Source of the DNA: Candidatus Pyrohabitans sp. JdFR-17
GTDB lineage: Archaea > Hydrothermarchaeota > Hydrothermarchaeia > Hydrothermarchaeales > BMS3B
Length of the DNA stretch: 38,080 bases
Direction of reading: 5' to 3'
Assembly: GCA_002011115.2 (NCBI GenBank)
Contig: MTME02000095.1
Coordinates: forward strand, 1-38,080
The position numbers and the translations under genes were made by a program. This document shows positions 8,583 to 17,164 of this stretch, piece by piece. The notes under the pieces were generated by a model. That model was not told the DNA's origin. It saw nothing but the letters and a program-made list of their open reading frames with translations, and ran no database searches. Each line of letters begins with the position of its first letter. Position 1 is the stretch's first letter.

Positions 8583-9026
8583 TTGAAGGTAAAAGATGTT
8601 ATGACGCGGGAGGTTATTACCCTCTCGCCAGAGGTGGGCATAGAGGAGGCTGCGAAGCAGCTGAGGGAGAACAAAATCAGCGGTGCCCCTGTGGTGGATG
8701 GGGATAGAATAGTTGGTATTCTCAGCGAAGCTGATTTAATGAGGCTACTGGAAGAGGAGAGCATAAACCTCGTGTTTCCGAGTCCCCTTGAGCTGATTGA
8801 GCTTCCAATAAAGATGCACCAGCAGCTGAAAGAGACCATAAAGAAGCTTACCGCCTCCAAAGTAAAAGATGTAATGACCCGCGAGGTTATAACCATAGGT
8901 GAGGAGGCGAGAATTGAGGAGGCTGCGCGGCTAATGGCAAAGCACGGGATAAACCGCCTGCCTGTGGTAAAGGATGGAAAGCTGGTGGGGATAGTAACCA
9001 GGGCAGACGTGATTAAGGCGATGTAA
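8583..9026 (+). CDS. Tandem CBS-domain protein
   Basis: The 147-aa protein is two CBS motifs and little else. Each begins with the near-identical VKDVMTREVIT, at residues 2 and 92, and ends with VGILSEADL or VGIVTRADV, so it is an internal duplication with a linker of about 35 residues. CBS pairs bind adenine nucleotides and act as energy sensors or allosteric modules; the ligand here is unknown. It starts with TTG at 8583 after GGAGGG. The first 8 nt of intergenic spacing from argC suggest co-transcription. Confidence 0.9.
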   Translation: MKVKDVMTREVITLSPEVGIEEAAKQLRENKISGAPVVDGDRIVGILSEADLMRLLEEESINLVFPSPLELIELPIKMHQQLKETIKKLTASKVKDVMTREVITIGEEARIEEAARLMAKHGINRLPVVKDGKLVGIVTRADVIKAM

Positions 9027-9040
9027 AAAGCTGTTTTTAC
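9023..9040. terminator. Bidirectional hairpin terminator between convergent genes
   Basis: GTAAAAA-GCTG-TTTTTAC forms a 7-bp hairpin that contains the stop codons of both the CBS gene and the convergent CGGC gene. Its A/T arms give a T-run on either strand. Confidence 0.55.
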
Positions 9041-9591
9041 TTCCTCTCGTGGAACCTCTTACCCAGAGCGAACTTCCCCACCTCGTGGTGCGTTCCCTCG
9101 ACCACCTCTATGCCGAGGGATTCAATGCTCTTTTTGATGTCCTCCTTGAAGATGCACCTGTTAAAGGGCTCTTCCATGAGCATACAGGAACTCATGTGTA
9201 TCACATCCACGCCGTAGCGTTTTAGCGTGTTCGCCAGTCTGAAGGTGCGCCTTCCCGAGCACCCGCCGCAGGTGAAGAATCCAACCAAGCTGGTTTCCTC
9301 GCCCTCATAGCGTTTGAACAGCTCCTTCTTGTTCTCATACGCAAGCAGGCAGCCTATCCCAGGGCAAACCTCGCTGACTATGTCGCACCTAACAATGGCG
9401 ATCCTCTTTTTCTTCTTGTCCCCTTCCTCCTCCATGCCCAGGTACTTAGCTTTGGCTTTGAGGGCAATCTCCTTGGTAACCTTCTCCAAACCTTCCTCCT
9501 TAGCAAGCTTTTCCACGGCTTTTTTAGCCAGAGGTCGGACAAAACTAGGGACTTCTTTTAAAACCTCCAGCGCGTCATCTTCCCACTTCAT
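9037..9591 (-). CDS. PCP_red-CGGC domain fusion protein
   Basis: A 184-aa two-domain protein. Residues 1-50 resemble the PCP_red domain found at the C-terminus of light-independent protochlorophyllide reductase subunit B and in redox proteins (W..DALEVLKEVPSFVRPLAKKAVEK, then VTKEIALKAK). Residues 60-180 match the CGGC domain, with CDIVSEVCPGIGC, the diagnostic TCGGCSGRR, and SSCMLMEEPFNRC. The many cysteines suggest metal or thiol chemistry, but the family's reaction is not known to me. A 39-aa four-cysteine protein gene lies 34 nt upstream on the same strand. Confidence 0.85.
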   Translation of the reverse strand: MKWEDDALEVLKEVPSFVRPLAKKAVEKLAKEEGLEKVTKEIALKAKAKYLGMEEEGDKKKKRIAIVRCDIVSEVCPGIGCLLAYENKKELFKRYEGEETSLVGFFTCGGCSGRRTFRLANTLKRYGVDVIHMSSCMLMEEPFNRCIFKEDIKKSIESLGIEVVEGTHHEVGKFALGKRFHERK

Positions 9592-9625
9592 AATTCAATC
9601 CTCTACCAGAGTCCTACTTCTGTGT

Positions 9626-9745
9626 TTAGCCGTGAATCAGCATGGGAAGGCACCGCACACAGATGTAGTGCTCTTCCTGCTTGTGGTAGAACTCTATTAT
9701 TGGTACCTCTTCTTCACTTCTGCTGCAGTTTTCACACTTTTTCAT
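9626..9745 (-). CDS. Small CxxC...CxxC protein, 39 aa (not in the ORF track)
   Basis: The minus strand from ATG 9745 to TAA 9626 encodes 39 residues beginning MKKCENCSRSEEE and ending YICVRCLPMLIHG. The CENC and CVRC pairs are 21 residues apart, a zinc-ribbon or treble-clef spacing. A TATA-like ATATCTTAT/TATAAAG stretch on the minus strand lies about 20-25 nt upstream, so the message would be leaderless. It is followed after 34 nt by the PCP_red-CGGC gene, so the two are probably co-transcribed. Function is unknown. The evidence for it being real is the cysteine pattern, clean composition and position. Confidence 0.65.
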   Translation of the reverse strand: MKKCENCSRSEEEVPIIEFYHKQEEHYICVRCLPMLIHG

Positions 9746-9839
9746 GATGATAGCTCAGCTTTATATCTTATCCCATTTTTCCCGAAAATGTTCGACCAAT
9801 AACCTTTAACTTCGTTACCTCATAATTTCACAGCAGGTG

Positions 9840-10349
9840 ATGCCTTTGCACAAAAAAATTAAGGGCAGGGTGTGGCGTTTCGGTGCAAATGTTGACACTG
9901 ATCAGATAATCCCAGCGGAGTATTTAATCACCGCCGACCCCAAGGAGCTTGCGAAGCACGCGTTTGAAAAGGTGAAACCTGAGTTTGCAGAGCAGGTTAA
10001 GGCGGGCGACATAATCGTAGCTGACGAAAACTTCGGGTGCGGCTCCTCGCGTGAGCATGCGCCGAGGGCTCTGATGGGGGCTGGCATAAGCGTGGTAATT
10101 GCGAAGAGCTTTGCAAGAATCTTCTTCAGGAACAGCATAAACATAGGCCTTCCCCTGATTGAGGCAAGCGTGGACGCTGAAGAGGGGGATGAGCTTGAGG
10201 TTGACTTTTCGCAGGGCATAATAAAGAATCTAACAAAGAACAGGGAGTACACCTTTAAACCCCTGCCGGAATTTCTCCTCAACCTTCTTGAGAGCGGGGG
10301 CTTGGTGGAGTACACCAAGCGTGAGCTTGAGAAGGCTCAAGCTCAATAG
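9840..10349 (+). CDS. leuD: 3-isopropylmalate/homoaconitate-type dehydratase small subunit
   Basis: Small swivel subunit of an aconitase-family hydro-lyase; the large Fe-S subunit lies elsewhere. The 169-aa form starts at ATG 9840 (the track uses GTG 9837, one codon earlier). Motifs are NVDTDQIIPAEYLIT, DENFGCGSSREHAP and FRNSINIGLPLIE. The loop after PAEY decides substrate in methanogen paralogues, where the known isopropylmalate and homoaconitate enzymes differ. Here it reads YLIT, which does not exactly match either pattern I know, so leucine synthesis is the default and other malate-type substrates remain possible. Confidence 0.9.
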   Translation: MPLHKKIKGRVWRFGANVDTDQIIPAEYLITADPKELAKHAFEKVKPEFAEQVKAGDIIVADENFGCGSSREHAPRALMGAGISVVIAKSFARIFFRNSINIGLPLIEASVDAEEGDELEVDFSQGIIKNLTKNREYTFKPLPEFLLNLLESGGLVEYTKRELEKAQAQ

Positions 10350-10372
10350 GAACTAATTGCTATGAGGTCAAA

Positions 10373-10380
10373 CTTAATAA
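10373..10380 (+). promoter_or_regulatory. TATA-like box of the cysteine desulfurase gene
   Basis: CTTAATAA is centred about 27 nt before ATG 10403 and no Shine-Dalgarno motif is visible. A leaderless start separate from leuD is likely. Confidence 0.45.
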
Positions 10381-10402
10381 GGCCGCAGCATAAGATTACG
10401 TC

Positions 10403-11638
10403 ATGCTACCAGAGAAGCTGAGGGAAGACTTCCCTGCCCTGAGCAGGCTGCGCAATGGCAAACCTCCTGTTTACCTGGACAGCGCATGCATGAGTTTAAA
10501 GCCCAAGCAGGTAATCCAAGCGATAAATGAGTATTATGAGAATTATCCTGCATGTGGTGGGAGAGGGCGCTCCCAGCACTGGTTTGCCCGCGAGGTTAAG
10601 GAAGCTACAGAAAAGGCGCGGGAGAGGGTGGCTGGTTTCATAAACGCCTCGCCAGAGGAAATTGTGTGGACGAAAAATACAACGGAGGCGATTAACCTAG
10701 TGGCTAGAAGCTTCAAGCTTGAGTGGGACGATGTGGTGCTAACCAGCGACAGGGAGCACAACTCCAACCTTGTACCCTGGCTGGAGCTTGAAAAGAGTAG
10801 GGGAATAAGGCACGAGGTGGTGCCTTCGCGGGAAGATGCCACCTTCGATCTGGAGAAGTTCAAGGATATGCTCTCTCCCAAGGTTAAGCTTGTGAGCGTG
10901 GTGCACGTCTCAAACCTCGACGGCTACGCCCTGCCCGTGGAAGAGATTATAGAAATTGCCCACGATTATGGAGCCAAGGTTCTGCTGGACGCTGCGCAGA
11001 GTGTGCCCCATCGTAGCGTAGATGTTCGTCGCCTGGATGTGGACTTCCTCGCCTTCTCTGTGCACAAAATGCTGGGTCCCAGCTTAGGGGTGCTATATGG
11101 CAAAGAGGAGGAGCTTCGCGAGCTTAGTCCCTTTATCGTTGGCGGGGATACGGTGAGCGATTCCTACTACAACCGCGCTGTATTTCTGCCGCCACCCCAC
11201 CGCTTTGAAGCAGGGCTTCAGAATTACGCAGCGCAGATAGGCTCTGCTGCAGCGGTTGAGTATCTCAGCCGCGTGGGGATGCGCAGGATTGAGGAGCACG
11301 AGCGCGCTCTGACGGAGTATCTCTCGAAAAAGCTCGCGGCTATTGAGGAGGTGCGCTTTGTTGGCGTTACCGAGGCGAAGCTGCGCTCGGGGATAGTAAG
11401 CTTCCGCTTGGAGAGACGCGGGCGAAGCCTTGTAGCGCCGAGCGACGTTGCCGAGCTGCTCGACCGCCACTACAACATAATGCTGCGCGCGGGCGACCAT
11501 TGCTTGCATGCGTGGTTTAACGCCCGCGGAATAGGGGCGAGCGGCTCTGTAAGGGCAAGCCTCTACCTCTACAACACCCGCAAAGAGTGCGATTTACTCG
11601 TGGAAGGTGTAGAGAGGATAGTTGAGATGGAGGGATAG
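10403..11638 (+). CDS. SufS/CsdA-type cysteine desulfurase
   Basis: A PLP enzyme of aminotransferase class V that would take sulfur from cysteine for Fe-S clusters or thiolated cofactors. The 411-aa protein shows VYLDSACMSLKP near the N-terminus (group II desulfurases usually have LDNAA here), TKNTTEAINLVA, DREHNSNLVPW, LLDAAQSVPH, the PLP lysine in FSVHKMLGP, and a late cysteine in AGDHCLHAWF at the position of the SufS catalytic cysteine. The changed DSACMS motif leaves open a related lyase or desulfurase activity. No suf genes adjoin it. An in-frame 80-codon ORF follows immediately after its TAG. Confidence 0.85.
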   Translation: MLPEKLREDFPALSRLRNGKPPVYLDSACMSLKPKQVIQAINEYYENYPACGGRGRSQHWFAREVKEATEKARERVAGFINASPEEIVWTKNTTEAINLVARSFKLEWDDVVLTSDREHNSNLVPWLELEKSRGIRHEVVPSREDATFDLEKFKDMLSPKVKLVSVVHVSNLDGYALPVEEIIEIAHDYGAKVLLDAAQSVPHRSVDVRRLDVDFLAFSVHKMLGPSLGVLYGKEEELRELSPFIVGGDTVSDSYYNRAVFLPPPHRFEAGLQNYAAQIGSAAAVEYLSRVGMRRIEEHERALTEYLSKKLAAIEEVRFVGVTEAKLRSGIVSFRLERRGRSLVAPSDVAELLDRHYNIMLRAGDHCLHAWFNARGIGASGSVRASLYLYNTRKECDLLVEGVERIVEMEG

Positions 11639-11641
11639 AAA

Positions 11642-11884
11642 ATCGATGAGGAAAAAAAGCGCCTTCTCTTAGAAATCCTCCGCTCCCTCGGCGAAGCCAA
11701 GCTGGCGAGGATTCAGGAAGAGGTCGAGGCGCGCCGTTTAGATGAGCCTGAAAAATATGAAGCTTTAACCGGGTGCAACCTTCAGGATTTGCTTATAGAG
11801 ATGGCGGAGGAAGGCCTGGTGGAGAGGATTTTTCCCGAGTGGGGTGCGCCGGTTTACAGGGTGAAATTGCGACAGAAAGAATAG
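11642..11884 (+). CDS. Small winged-helix-like protein, 80 codons, no canonical start
   Basis: Directly after the desulfurase TAG, in the same frame, 80 sense codons run to a TAG at 11882. The product reads DEEKKRLLLEILRSLGEA... and ends VYRVKLRQKE; its helical content and the RIFPEWGAPVYRV beta-wing-like tail resemble a small winged-helix domain. There is no ATG, GTG or TTG before the middle of the frame. GGAGGGAT lies 7 nt before an ATC at 11642, so initiation at ATC is the simplest model. Stop readthrough is the alternative, but TAG is used as a stop by many genes here, which argues against recoding. The function is unknown. Confidence 0.55.
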   Translation: MDEEKKRLLLEILRSLGEAKLARIQEEVEARRLDEPEKYEALTGCNLQDLLIEMAEEGLVERIFPEWGAPVYRVKLRQKE

Positions 11885-11915
11885 ATTTAAGTTTCATGAT
11901 TCTAAAGATTTAGCT

Positions 11916-12474
11916 ATGGAAGAATTCAAAGTAGAAATAGATGAAGGGCACTCTCTTAGAATAACTGGGAAGAAAAATAATGAAAAGGCAAAAATAATAA
12001 ACGATGAAAAACATCACTATCTCTACGAATGTCGCACCTACTATGTGGAAATAACATCAGAAAATGAGTAATCTAGGAAAATCAGCGATAATATCTCTAT
12101 TTATATAGGAGATGAGAAGCTTGAAGATATTAGCAAAAATATCTTCAGATTTAAAATAAAAAAATTATATAGGCAAATCTCAAATCAGAATTTTTAAAAA
12201 CAATAGAAAAATTAAAGAAATTCCTATATAAATAATTTCCGAAAAATTCAAGAAAATTAGAGATAAAAGAAATGGGCTAGTAAAATTCAGAGATAATAAT
12301 GAAATTTTCGATCTTGCCCTACTCATGAAGGCTCTACCGAAATTCCACGGGAACAGGAAGAAGCTTGAAGAACCACTTAAAACGATTTTTAAGGTATGTC
12401 ATGTTAAAACTGAAGACTTAAATGATTCTGAGAAAGTCACAAAAAAATTGAGGGAGGTAGATGAATGTATATGA
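11916..12474 (+). pseudogene. Decayed AT-rich gene (possibly DUF2357-like N-terminus)
   Basis: An ATG at 11916 opens a 51-codon frame ending in TAA at 12069. The same frame then continues with plausible sequence (ISDNISIYIGDEKLEDI), shifts frame in an A-rich run near 12150-12175 (IGKSQIRIFKNNRKIKEIP), hits another TAA near 12233 and continues (FDLALLMKALPKFHGNRKK) to TGA at 12474. Two stops and one frameshift therefore interrupt a protein of about 185 aa. The lysine- and isoleucine-rich composition differs sharply from the neighbours and suggests acquired DNA. Resemblance to the N-terminus of DUF2357/restriction-associated proteins is only an impression. Confidence 0.55.
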
Positions 12475-12601
12475 GATCCAAACTGAGGTAACTACAAGTT
12501 CAAACACACAGCCAAAAAGCCCTTATAATGCTCAGGCAGCTCTATGAAGTTGGTTTTGCTTCATTCTCATAGTGGCTAAATAGTCCATAAAGATAGAAGC
12601 A

Positions 12602-13012
12602 TCATCTCTCTGCGTCTTCTGCAAGTGGCACCCTCTCAATCCCAGGCACGCGGTCGAAGGCGGTGTCGTCGGAAATTAGAGCCTCATCCAGCGAGAGCGC
12701 TGCGGCTGCAACCAAGCTGTCGAAGTAGCTCAGCGAGAACCTTTCCTCTATCTCCGCCTGCCTAATAAAAAGTTCAGTGTTTATAGTATTAACCTCCTTC
12801 ATATTGTATTTAATGAAAATCTGCTTTAGAGCCATCATGGCGGAGGCGACCTTTGCGGCGCTCCTGCCCCTTGCGCGGAGAACTATCTGAAACTCAAAAA
12901 GCGCCACGTCTGGCACGAGCACGCGGTGGCGCTCTAGGTAGCGCAGCGCGCGGGCATGCTTCCTGTCGAGGGGGTTGAGGGCGAAGAGGAGCTCAGTGTC
13001 GGCTACCGCCAT
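12602..13012 (-). CDS. vapC: PIN-domain ribonuclease toxin (VapC-like)
   Basis: The predicted 136-aa toxin would cleave RNA using a metal-dependent PIN site. Acidic residues are placed as expected: ADTELLFAL near the N-terminus, VALFEFQ, FDSLVAAAAL and ISDDTAFDRV. The track starts 20 codons earlier. The ATG at 13012 is preferred because it gives the typical MAVADTELL start, has GGTGG upstream and produces the usual short overlap with the antitoxin gene. It lies beside decayed AT-rich DNA, which fits a mobile locus, although its own composition is GC-rich. Confidence 0.85.
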   Translation of the reverse strand: MAVADTELLFALNPLDRKHARALRYLERHRVLVPDVALFEFQIVLRARGRSAAKVASAMMALKQIFIKYNMKEVNTINTELFIRQAEIEERFSLSYFDSLVAAAALSLDEALISDDTAFDRVPGIERVPLAEDAER

Positions 13013-13241
13013 GCAGCAGCCACCTCTCGGTGCGGGCCTCGTCTTCCCTCTCGTCGTAGCTCTCTCCCACAACCTCCGCCAGTACTTTAAAGGGGTCGGA
13101 GGGAAGCTTCTCCAGGATTATCCTGCTCCCCTCGAGCTTCATCTTGAGAAGGTCACCCTCTTTCACCCCTAGAGCCCTTCTAATCTTTGAGGGGATCACC
13201 ACCATATACTTCTTTCCGACTTTTGTGATTACATCCGTCAT
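12993..13241 (-). CDS. vapB: AbrB-type antitoxin (VapB-like)
   Basis: A SpoVT-AbrB swapped-hairpin DNA-binding domain occupies about residues 3-50 (VGKKYMVVIPSKIRRALGVKEGDLLKM). The C-terminal tail is the expected toxin-binding part. ATG 13241 is chosen over the track's 13265 because GGTGA sits 7 nt before it. The gene overlaps vapC by 20 nt in another frame, the usual translational coupling. Such antitoxins repress their own promoter; an operator would lie in the AT-rich bases just upstream. Confidence 0.85.
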   Translation of the reverse strand: MTDVITKVGKKYMVVIPSKIRRALGVKEGDLLKMKLEGSRIILEKLPSDPFKVLAEVVGESYDEREDEARTERWLLHGGSRH

Positions 13242-13265
13242 TCTGATTTCACCAGAAATATACAA

Positions 13266-13479
13266 ATGTCTAACATTTTAAAATGTCTTACAAAAACACT
13301 ATTTCGCATCTTCGTAGCTATTGAGTTTTCTTGCTTAGTCCCTATCCCGGCCTCGTAGCAGCGCTCATCCTTCCAGTACCTGCTCTCGTGTGTATGTAGT
13401 CGTGCATCAAGAGAATAATAGCCGAGTCAAATCAAAAACCTTATAAACCAAGAGCGATATATCCCACTTACTGTTTTAC
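13266..13479. other. Intergenic region upstream of purA, with no convincing full gene
   Basis: The minus strand from 13426 to 13238 is open and contains plausible-looking sequence (HTHESRYWKDERCYEAG) but lacks a usable start codon. It may be a gene remnant. The right end carries the purA promoter. Confidence 0.4.
13440..13447 (+). promoter_or_regulatory. TATA box upstream of purA
   Basis: CTTATAAA lies about 37 nt before a small ATG ORF at 13480 and about 125 nt before the purA GTG. Transcription is expected to start near 13470, which would include the small ORF in the mRNA. Confidence 0.5.
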
Positions 13480-13572
13480 ATGAAATTGGCGAGGCTCTTC
13501 TGGGACATTGGCACGGCTTTGTGTGAGGGGGAACTATCTCGTTCTTCCACTAGTGAGGTGATTGCGTGGTAA
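13480..13572 (+). CDS. Putative 30-aa upstream ORF overlapping the purA start
   Basis: ATG 13480 opens [18 protein letters not shown], ending with TAA at 13572, 7 nt inside purA. It begins about 10 nt after the predicted transcription start. The overlap with the GTG start of purA, together with GAGGTGAT inside the small ORF, would couple translation of the two. Whether the peptide is made is unproven; chance ORFs of this length are common. Confidence 0.35.
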   Translation: MKLARLFWDIGTALCEGELSRSSTSEVIAW

Positions 13573-14582
13573 CCATCGTTGTAGGCGGTCAATGGGGCGA
13601 CGAAGGCAAGGGAAAGGTGATAAGCTACCTGTGCATGAAGGATGAGCCAGACATAATTGCACGCGCTGGTGTTGGTCCGAACGCAGGCCACACCGTGGTT
13701 TATAGAGGGAAGAAGTACCCCCTGCGCCTTACCCCGAGCGGTTTTCTGTATGCGAAGGCGAAGCTGCTCATAGGCGCGGGTGTACTTGTGAACCCCGAGG
13801 TAATGCTCAAGGAGATTAGGGACCTGGGCATAGAGAATAGGATAGGGATAGACTACCGCTGCGGTATAATAGAGGAGGAGCACATCGCGAGAGATAAAGG
13901 CTCAGGGCATCTCGCGGGTAAGATAGGCAGCACGGGCACAGGCTGCGGGCCTGCGAACATGGACAGGGCAAACAGGAGCTTGAAGCTGGCTAAAGAGATA
14001 CCTGAACTCAAGCCCTACCTCACCGATGTGCCCAAGGAGGTCAATGAGGCGATTGATGCTGGTAAAAAGGTGCTGGTGGAAAGCTCTCAGGGTTTTGGGC
14101 TCAGCTTATTCTACGGCACTTACCCCTATGTCACCTCAAAAGATACGACAGCAAGCATGGCGTGTGTGGATGTGGGAATAGGTCCGAGAAGGGTTAGGGA
14201 TGTGATAGTGGTGTTTAAATCCTTCCCAACCCGCGTTGGCGCAGGTCCATTTCCAACTGAGATGTCACAGGAAGAGGCGGAGAGGCATGGGATAGTGGAG
14301 TACGGCACCGTCACCGGGCGAAGGCGAAGGATAGGAAGGTTCGACTTTGACATGGCGCGTTATGCTGCAATGCTAAACAGCGCCTCGCAGATAGCACTCA
14401 CCTGCGTTGATTATATTGACGAGGAGAGCAGAGGTGCGAGGAGCTACGACGAGCTCAGCAAAGCTGCGCAGAGCTTCGTGGAAGAGGTGGAGCGCCGCGT
14501 GGGTGTGCCGGTGACAATAATCTCCACAGGTCCAGAGCTTGAGGACACCATAGATTTAAGGGAGGAGAAGCTCGGAATATGA
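13566..14582 (+). CDS. purA: Adenylosuccinate synthetase
   Basis: It joins IMP and aspartate using GTP, the first step from IMP to AMP. At 338 aa it is the short archaeal type, about 90 residues shorter than bacterial enzymes. The N-terminal [14 protein letters not shown]-loop, [10 protein letters not shown], the [11 protein letters not shown] segment and the [20 protein letters not shown] signature are all visible. It starts with GTG after GAGGTGAT and overlaps the ATG of pyrG by 4 nt. The purA-pyrG-guaAb order groups three nucleotide amination steps in one operon. Confidence 0.96.
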   Translation: MVTIVVGGQWGDEGKGKVISYLCMKDEPDIIARAGVGPNAGHTVVYRGKKYPLRLTPSGFLYAKAKLLIGAGVLVNPEVMLKEIRDLGIENRIGIDYRCGIIEEEHIARDKGSGHLAGKIGSTGTGCGPANMDRANRSLKLAKEIPELKPYLTDVPKEVNEAIDAGKKVLVESSQGFGLSLFYGTYPYVTSKDTTASMACVDVGIGPRRVRDVIVVFKSFPTRVGAGPFPTEMSQEEAERHGIVEYGTVTGRRRRIGRFDFDMARYAAMLNSASQIALTCVDYIDEESRGARSYDELSKAAQSFVEEVERRVGVPVTIISTGPELEDTIDLREEKLGI

Positions 14583-16186
14583 CCAAGTATGTAATTGTAA
14601 CTGGCGGTGTGCTTTCTGGCCTTGGTAAGGGCGTGACCACCGCAGCCATAGGCTTGATTTTGCGCTCCCGCGGGCTGCGCATAGACGTGTGCAAGATAGA
14701 CCCGTACCTCAACGTGGACCCGGGGCTAATGAACCCCTTCCAGCACGGCGAGGTTTGGGTTACCAAGGATGGCTACGAGGCAGACCTGGACTTCGGGCAC
14801 TACGAGCGCTTTCTGGATGTGGAGCTAACCCGGGACCACAACATTACGACGGGCAAAATCTACCTCTCCGTGCTGGAGAAGGAGCGCCGGGGCGAGTATC
14901 TCGGCCAGACGGTGCAGATAATTCCCCACGTCACCGATGAGATAAAGAGGCAGATTCGCGAGATCGCGCAGATTAACAATCCAGACGTGCTCATCGTTGA
15001 GATCGGAGGCACGACTGGCGACATAGAGAGCATGCCCTTCCTTGAGGCGCTGCGTCAGCTCAGGATGGAGCTGGGCAAGGAGAATGTGCTCTTCATCCAC
15101 GTCACGCTTGTGCCCACGCTTGAAACCGTGGGGGAGCAGAAGACCAAACCCACACAGCACAGCGTCAAGGAGCTTCGCGGGATAGGAATACAGCCCGACA
15201 TACTCGTATGCAGAACTCGCGACCCCCTCTTAGATGAGACCAAGGCGAAGCTCTCCCTGTTCTGCGATGTGAGCAAACGCGATGTGATAAGCAACCACGA
15301 CGTGAAGATAGTCTACGAGGTCCCCCTGGTTATGGAGGCTCAGGGATTGGGGGACACAATCCTTGAGAAGCTCAACCTGCGCGAGCGCAAGCACGACCTG
15401 CGCGAGTGGGACAGGTTCATAAATAAGATAAAGAAACCCAAGGAGAAGGTCACCATAGCCATAGTTGGTAAGTACACCCACCTTCATGACTCCTACATAA
15501 GCATCGTCGAAGCCCTGAAGCATGCGGCGTGGAAGCTTAACCATGACGTGGAGATACTCTGGATGGAGGCTGAGGAGATAGAGGAGGAACCCGAGAAGAT
15601 CAAGGAGCTTGAAGGTGCGCACGGCATTCTTGTGCCAGGCGGTTTCGGCGCGCGAGGGGCAGAGGGTAAGATCGCCGCGATAAGATACGCGAGGGAGAAC
15701 AATGTGCCTTACCTCGGGATATGCTTCGGCTTTCAGCTTGCCGTCGTCGAGTTCGCGCGCAATGTGCTTGGTTTAAGCCAGGCAAATAGCGTTGAGCTCG
15801 ACCCCAAAACCATGCATCCGGTAATAGACCTCCTGCCTGAGCAGCGGAAGATTGAAAAGATGGGGGGCACAATGCGCCTCGGTGAGATAAAAGTTAATAT
15901 AAAGCCCGGAACCAAGGCGCACGAAATTTACGGCTGCACCGAGGTGGGCGAGCGCCACCGCCACCGCTACGAGGTTAACCCGGATTACATCCCCCAGCTT
16001 GAAAGCGCAGGGATGGTGTTCTCTGCCACCAGCGACGGCGGACGCAGAATGGAGATATGCGAGCTCCCCTCGCACTTCCACTTTCTGGCGACGCAGTTCC
16101 ACCCGGAGTTCAAGTCCCGACCGCGTCGTCCTTCTCCAGTGTTTCTTGCTTTTGTTGACGCCGCAATAAGGAAGAAGAGGTTGTAG
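14579..16186 (+). CDS. pyrG: CTP synthase
   Basis: It aminates UTP to CTP with glutamine and ATP. The 535-aa protein has an N-terminal synthetase domain ([41 protein letters not shown]) to about residue 265. A C-terminal class I glutamine amidotransferase follows, with catalytic Cys in [11 protein letters not shown] and the His-Glu pair in FHPEFKSRP. Its ATG overlaps the purA stop and guaAb begins 2 nt after its own stop. Product feedback by CTP is known for the family. Confidence 0.97.
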   Translation: MTKYVIVTGGVLSGLGKGVTTAAIGLILRSRGLRIDVCKIDPYLNVDPGLMNPFQHGEVWVTKDGYEADLDFGHYERFLDVELTRDHNITTGKIYLSVLEKERRGEYLGQTVQIIPHVTDEIKRQIREIAQINNPDVLIVEIGGTTGDIESMPFLEALRQLRMELGKENVLFIHVTLVPTLETVGEQKTKPTQHSVKELRGIGIQPDILVCRTRDPLLDETKAKLSLFCDVSKRDVISNHDVKIVYEVPLVMEAQGLGDTILEKLNLRERKHDLREWDRFINKIKKPKEKVTIAIVGKYTHLHDSYISIVEALKHAAWKLNHDVEILWMEAEEIEEEPEKIKELEGAHGILVPGGFGARGAEGKIAAIRYARENNVPYLGICFGFQLAVVEFARNVLGLSQANSVELDPKTMHPVIDLLPEQRKIEKMGGTMRLGEIKVNIKPGTKAHEIYGCTEVGERHRHRYEVNPDYIPQLESAGMVFSATSDGGRRMEICELPSHFHFLATQFHPEFKSRPRRPSPVFLAFVDAAIRKKRL

Positions 16187-16188
16187 TT

Positions 16189-17118
16189 ATGTTTGATGCA
16201 AAGAAGTTTATTGAGGAAGCGGTGAAGGAGATTCGCGAGCAGGTGGGTGAGGAGACCGCGATCATAGCTTTATCGGGCGGCGTTGATTCGAGCGTCGCCG
16301 CTACACTTGCCCACCGTGCGCTTGGAAAGCATCTCGTAGCTGTCTTTGTCAACCACGGCTTTATGCGCAAGGGCGAGGAAGAGGAGATAGTGGAGATTTT
16401 TAAGAATAAGCTTGGAATGAACCTCCGCGTTGTGCATGCGCAGGAGCGTTTTTTCAAGGCGCTCGAAGGGGTGCGTGACCCGGAGGAGAAGCGAAAGATT
16501 ATAGGCAGGATTTTCATTGAGGTGTTTGAGGAAGAGGCAGCCAAGGTGGGGGCGAAGTACCTGGTTCAGGGTACAATAGCGCCGGACTGGATAGAGAGCA
16601 GCGGCGGGATAAAAAGTCACCACAACGTTGCTGGTTTGCCAAGTGGCATGGTTTTAGAGCTTGTGGAGCCCTTGCGCGACCTGTATAAAGACGAGGTGCG
16701 CATAGTTGCCCGGGAGCTGGGCTTACCTGAGAGCATCTCTGAGCGCATGCCCTTCCCAGGTCCTGGCTTGGCGGTGCGCGTGATTGGAGAGGTAACGCCG
16801 GAAAAGGTGGAGATAGTGCGCGAGGCAAATGCCATAGTGGAGGAGGAGATTAAAAAGGCGAAGCTTAAACCATGGCAGGCTTTCGCTGCGCTCCTGGAAG
16901 GAAAGACCGTTGGCGTAAAAGGCGATATCCGCGACTATGGCTATACCATCGCTGTTCGTGTGGTGGAGAGTGTTGATGCGATGACGGCAACGGCGATGGA
17001 GGTGCCCTGGGAGGTGCTCAAGCGCATCCAGAAGCGAATAACCAGGGAGATTCCCGGCGTCACCCGGGTGCTCTACGACATAACCGATAAGCCCCCGGCG
17101 ACGATTGAATACGAGTAA
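16189..17118 (+). CDS. guaAb: GMP synthase subunit B (ATP pyrophosphatase)
   Basis: The ATP-PPase half of GMP synthase, which in many archaea is separate from the glutaminase half. The 309-aa protein shows the PP-loop [15 protein letters not shown] at about residue 27, a [11 protein letters not shown] region, [10 protein letters not shown] and the dimerisation-domain ending [17 protein letters not shown], which is the standard C-terminus. The glutaminase subunit is not in the window. It ends the purA-pyrG-guaAb operon, and a structured intergenic element follows. Confidence 0.96.
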   Translation: MFDAKKFIEEAVKEIREQVGEETAIIALSGGVDSSVAATLAHRALGKHLVAVFVNHGFMRKGEEEEIVEIFKNKLGMNLRVVHAQERFFKALEGVRDPEEKRKIIGRIFIEVFEEEAAKVGAKYLVQGTIAPDWIESSGGIKSHHNVAGLPSGMVLELVEPLRDLYKDEVRIVARELGLPESISERMPFPGPGLAVRVIGEVTPEKVEIVREANAIVEEEIKKAKLKPWQAFAALLEGKTVGVKGDIRDYGYTIAVRVVESVDAMTATAMEVPWEVLKRIQKRITREIPGVTRVLYDITDKPPATIEYE

Positions 17119-17164
17119 GATACGGTTGCAGGATGTCTCGCCAATTCCATAAGAACTGGTTTCG

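Noticed and set aside
11638-11884. Pyrrolysine-type reading of the TAG after the desulfurase gene
   Set aside because: TAG is a normal terminator for many genes here (for example argC, pyrG, eL42 and leuD), and the aIF2-alpha gene ends in two TAGs, so general amber recoding is unlikely.
13238-13426. Minus-strand open frame upstream of vapB containing HTHESRYWKDERCYEAG
   Set aside because: No usable start codon and overlap with the vapB start. It could be a gene remnant but cannot be supported.
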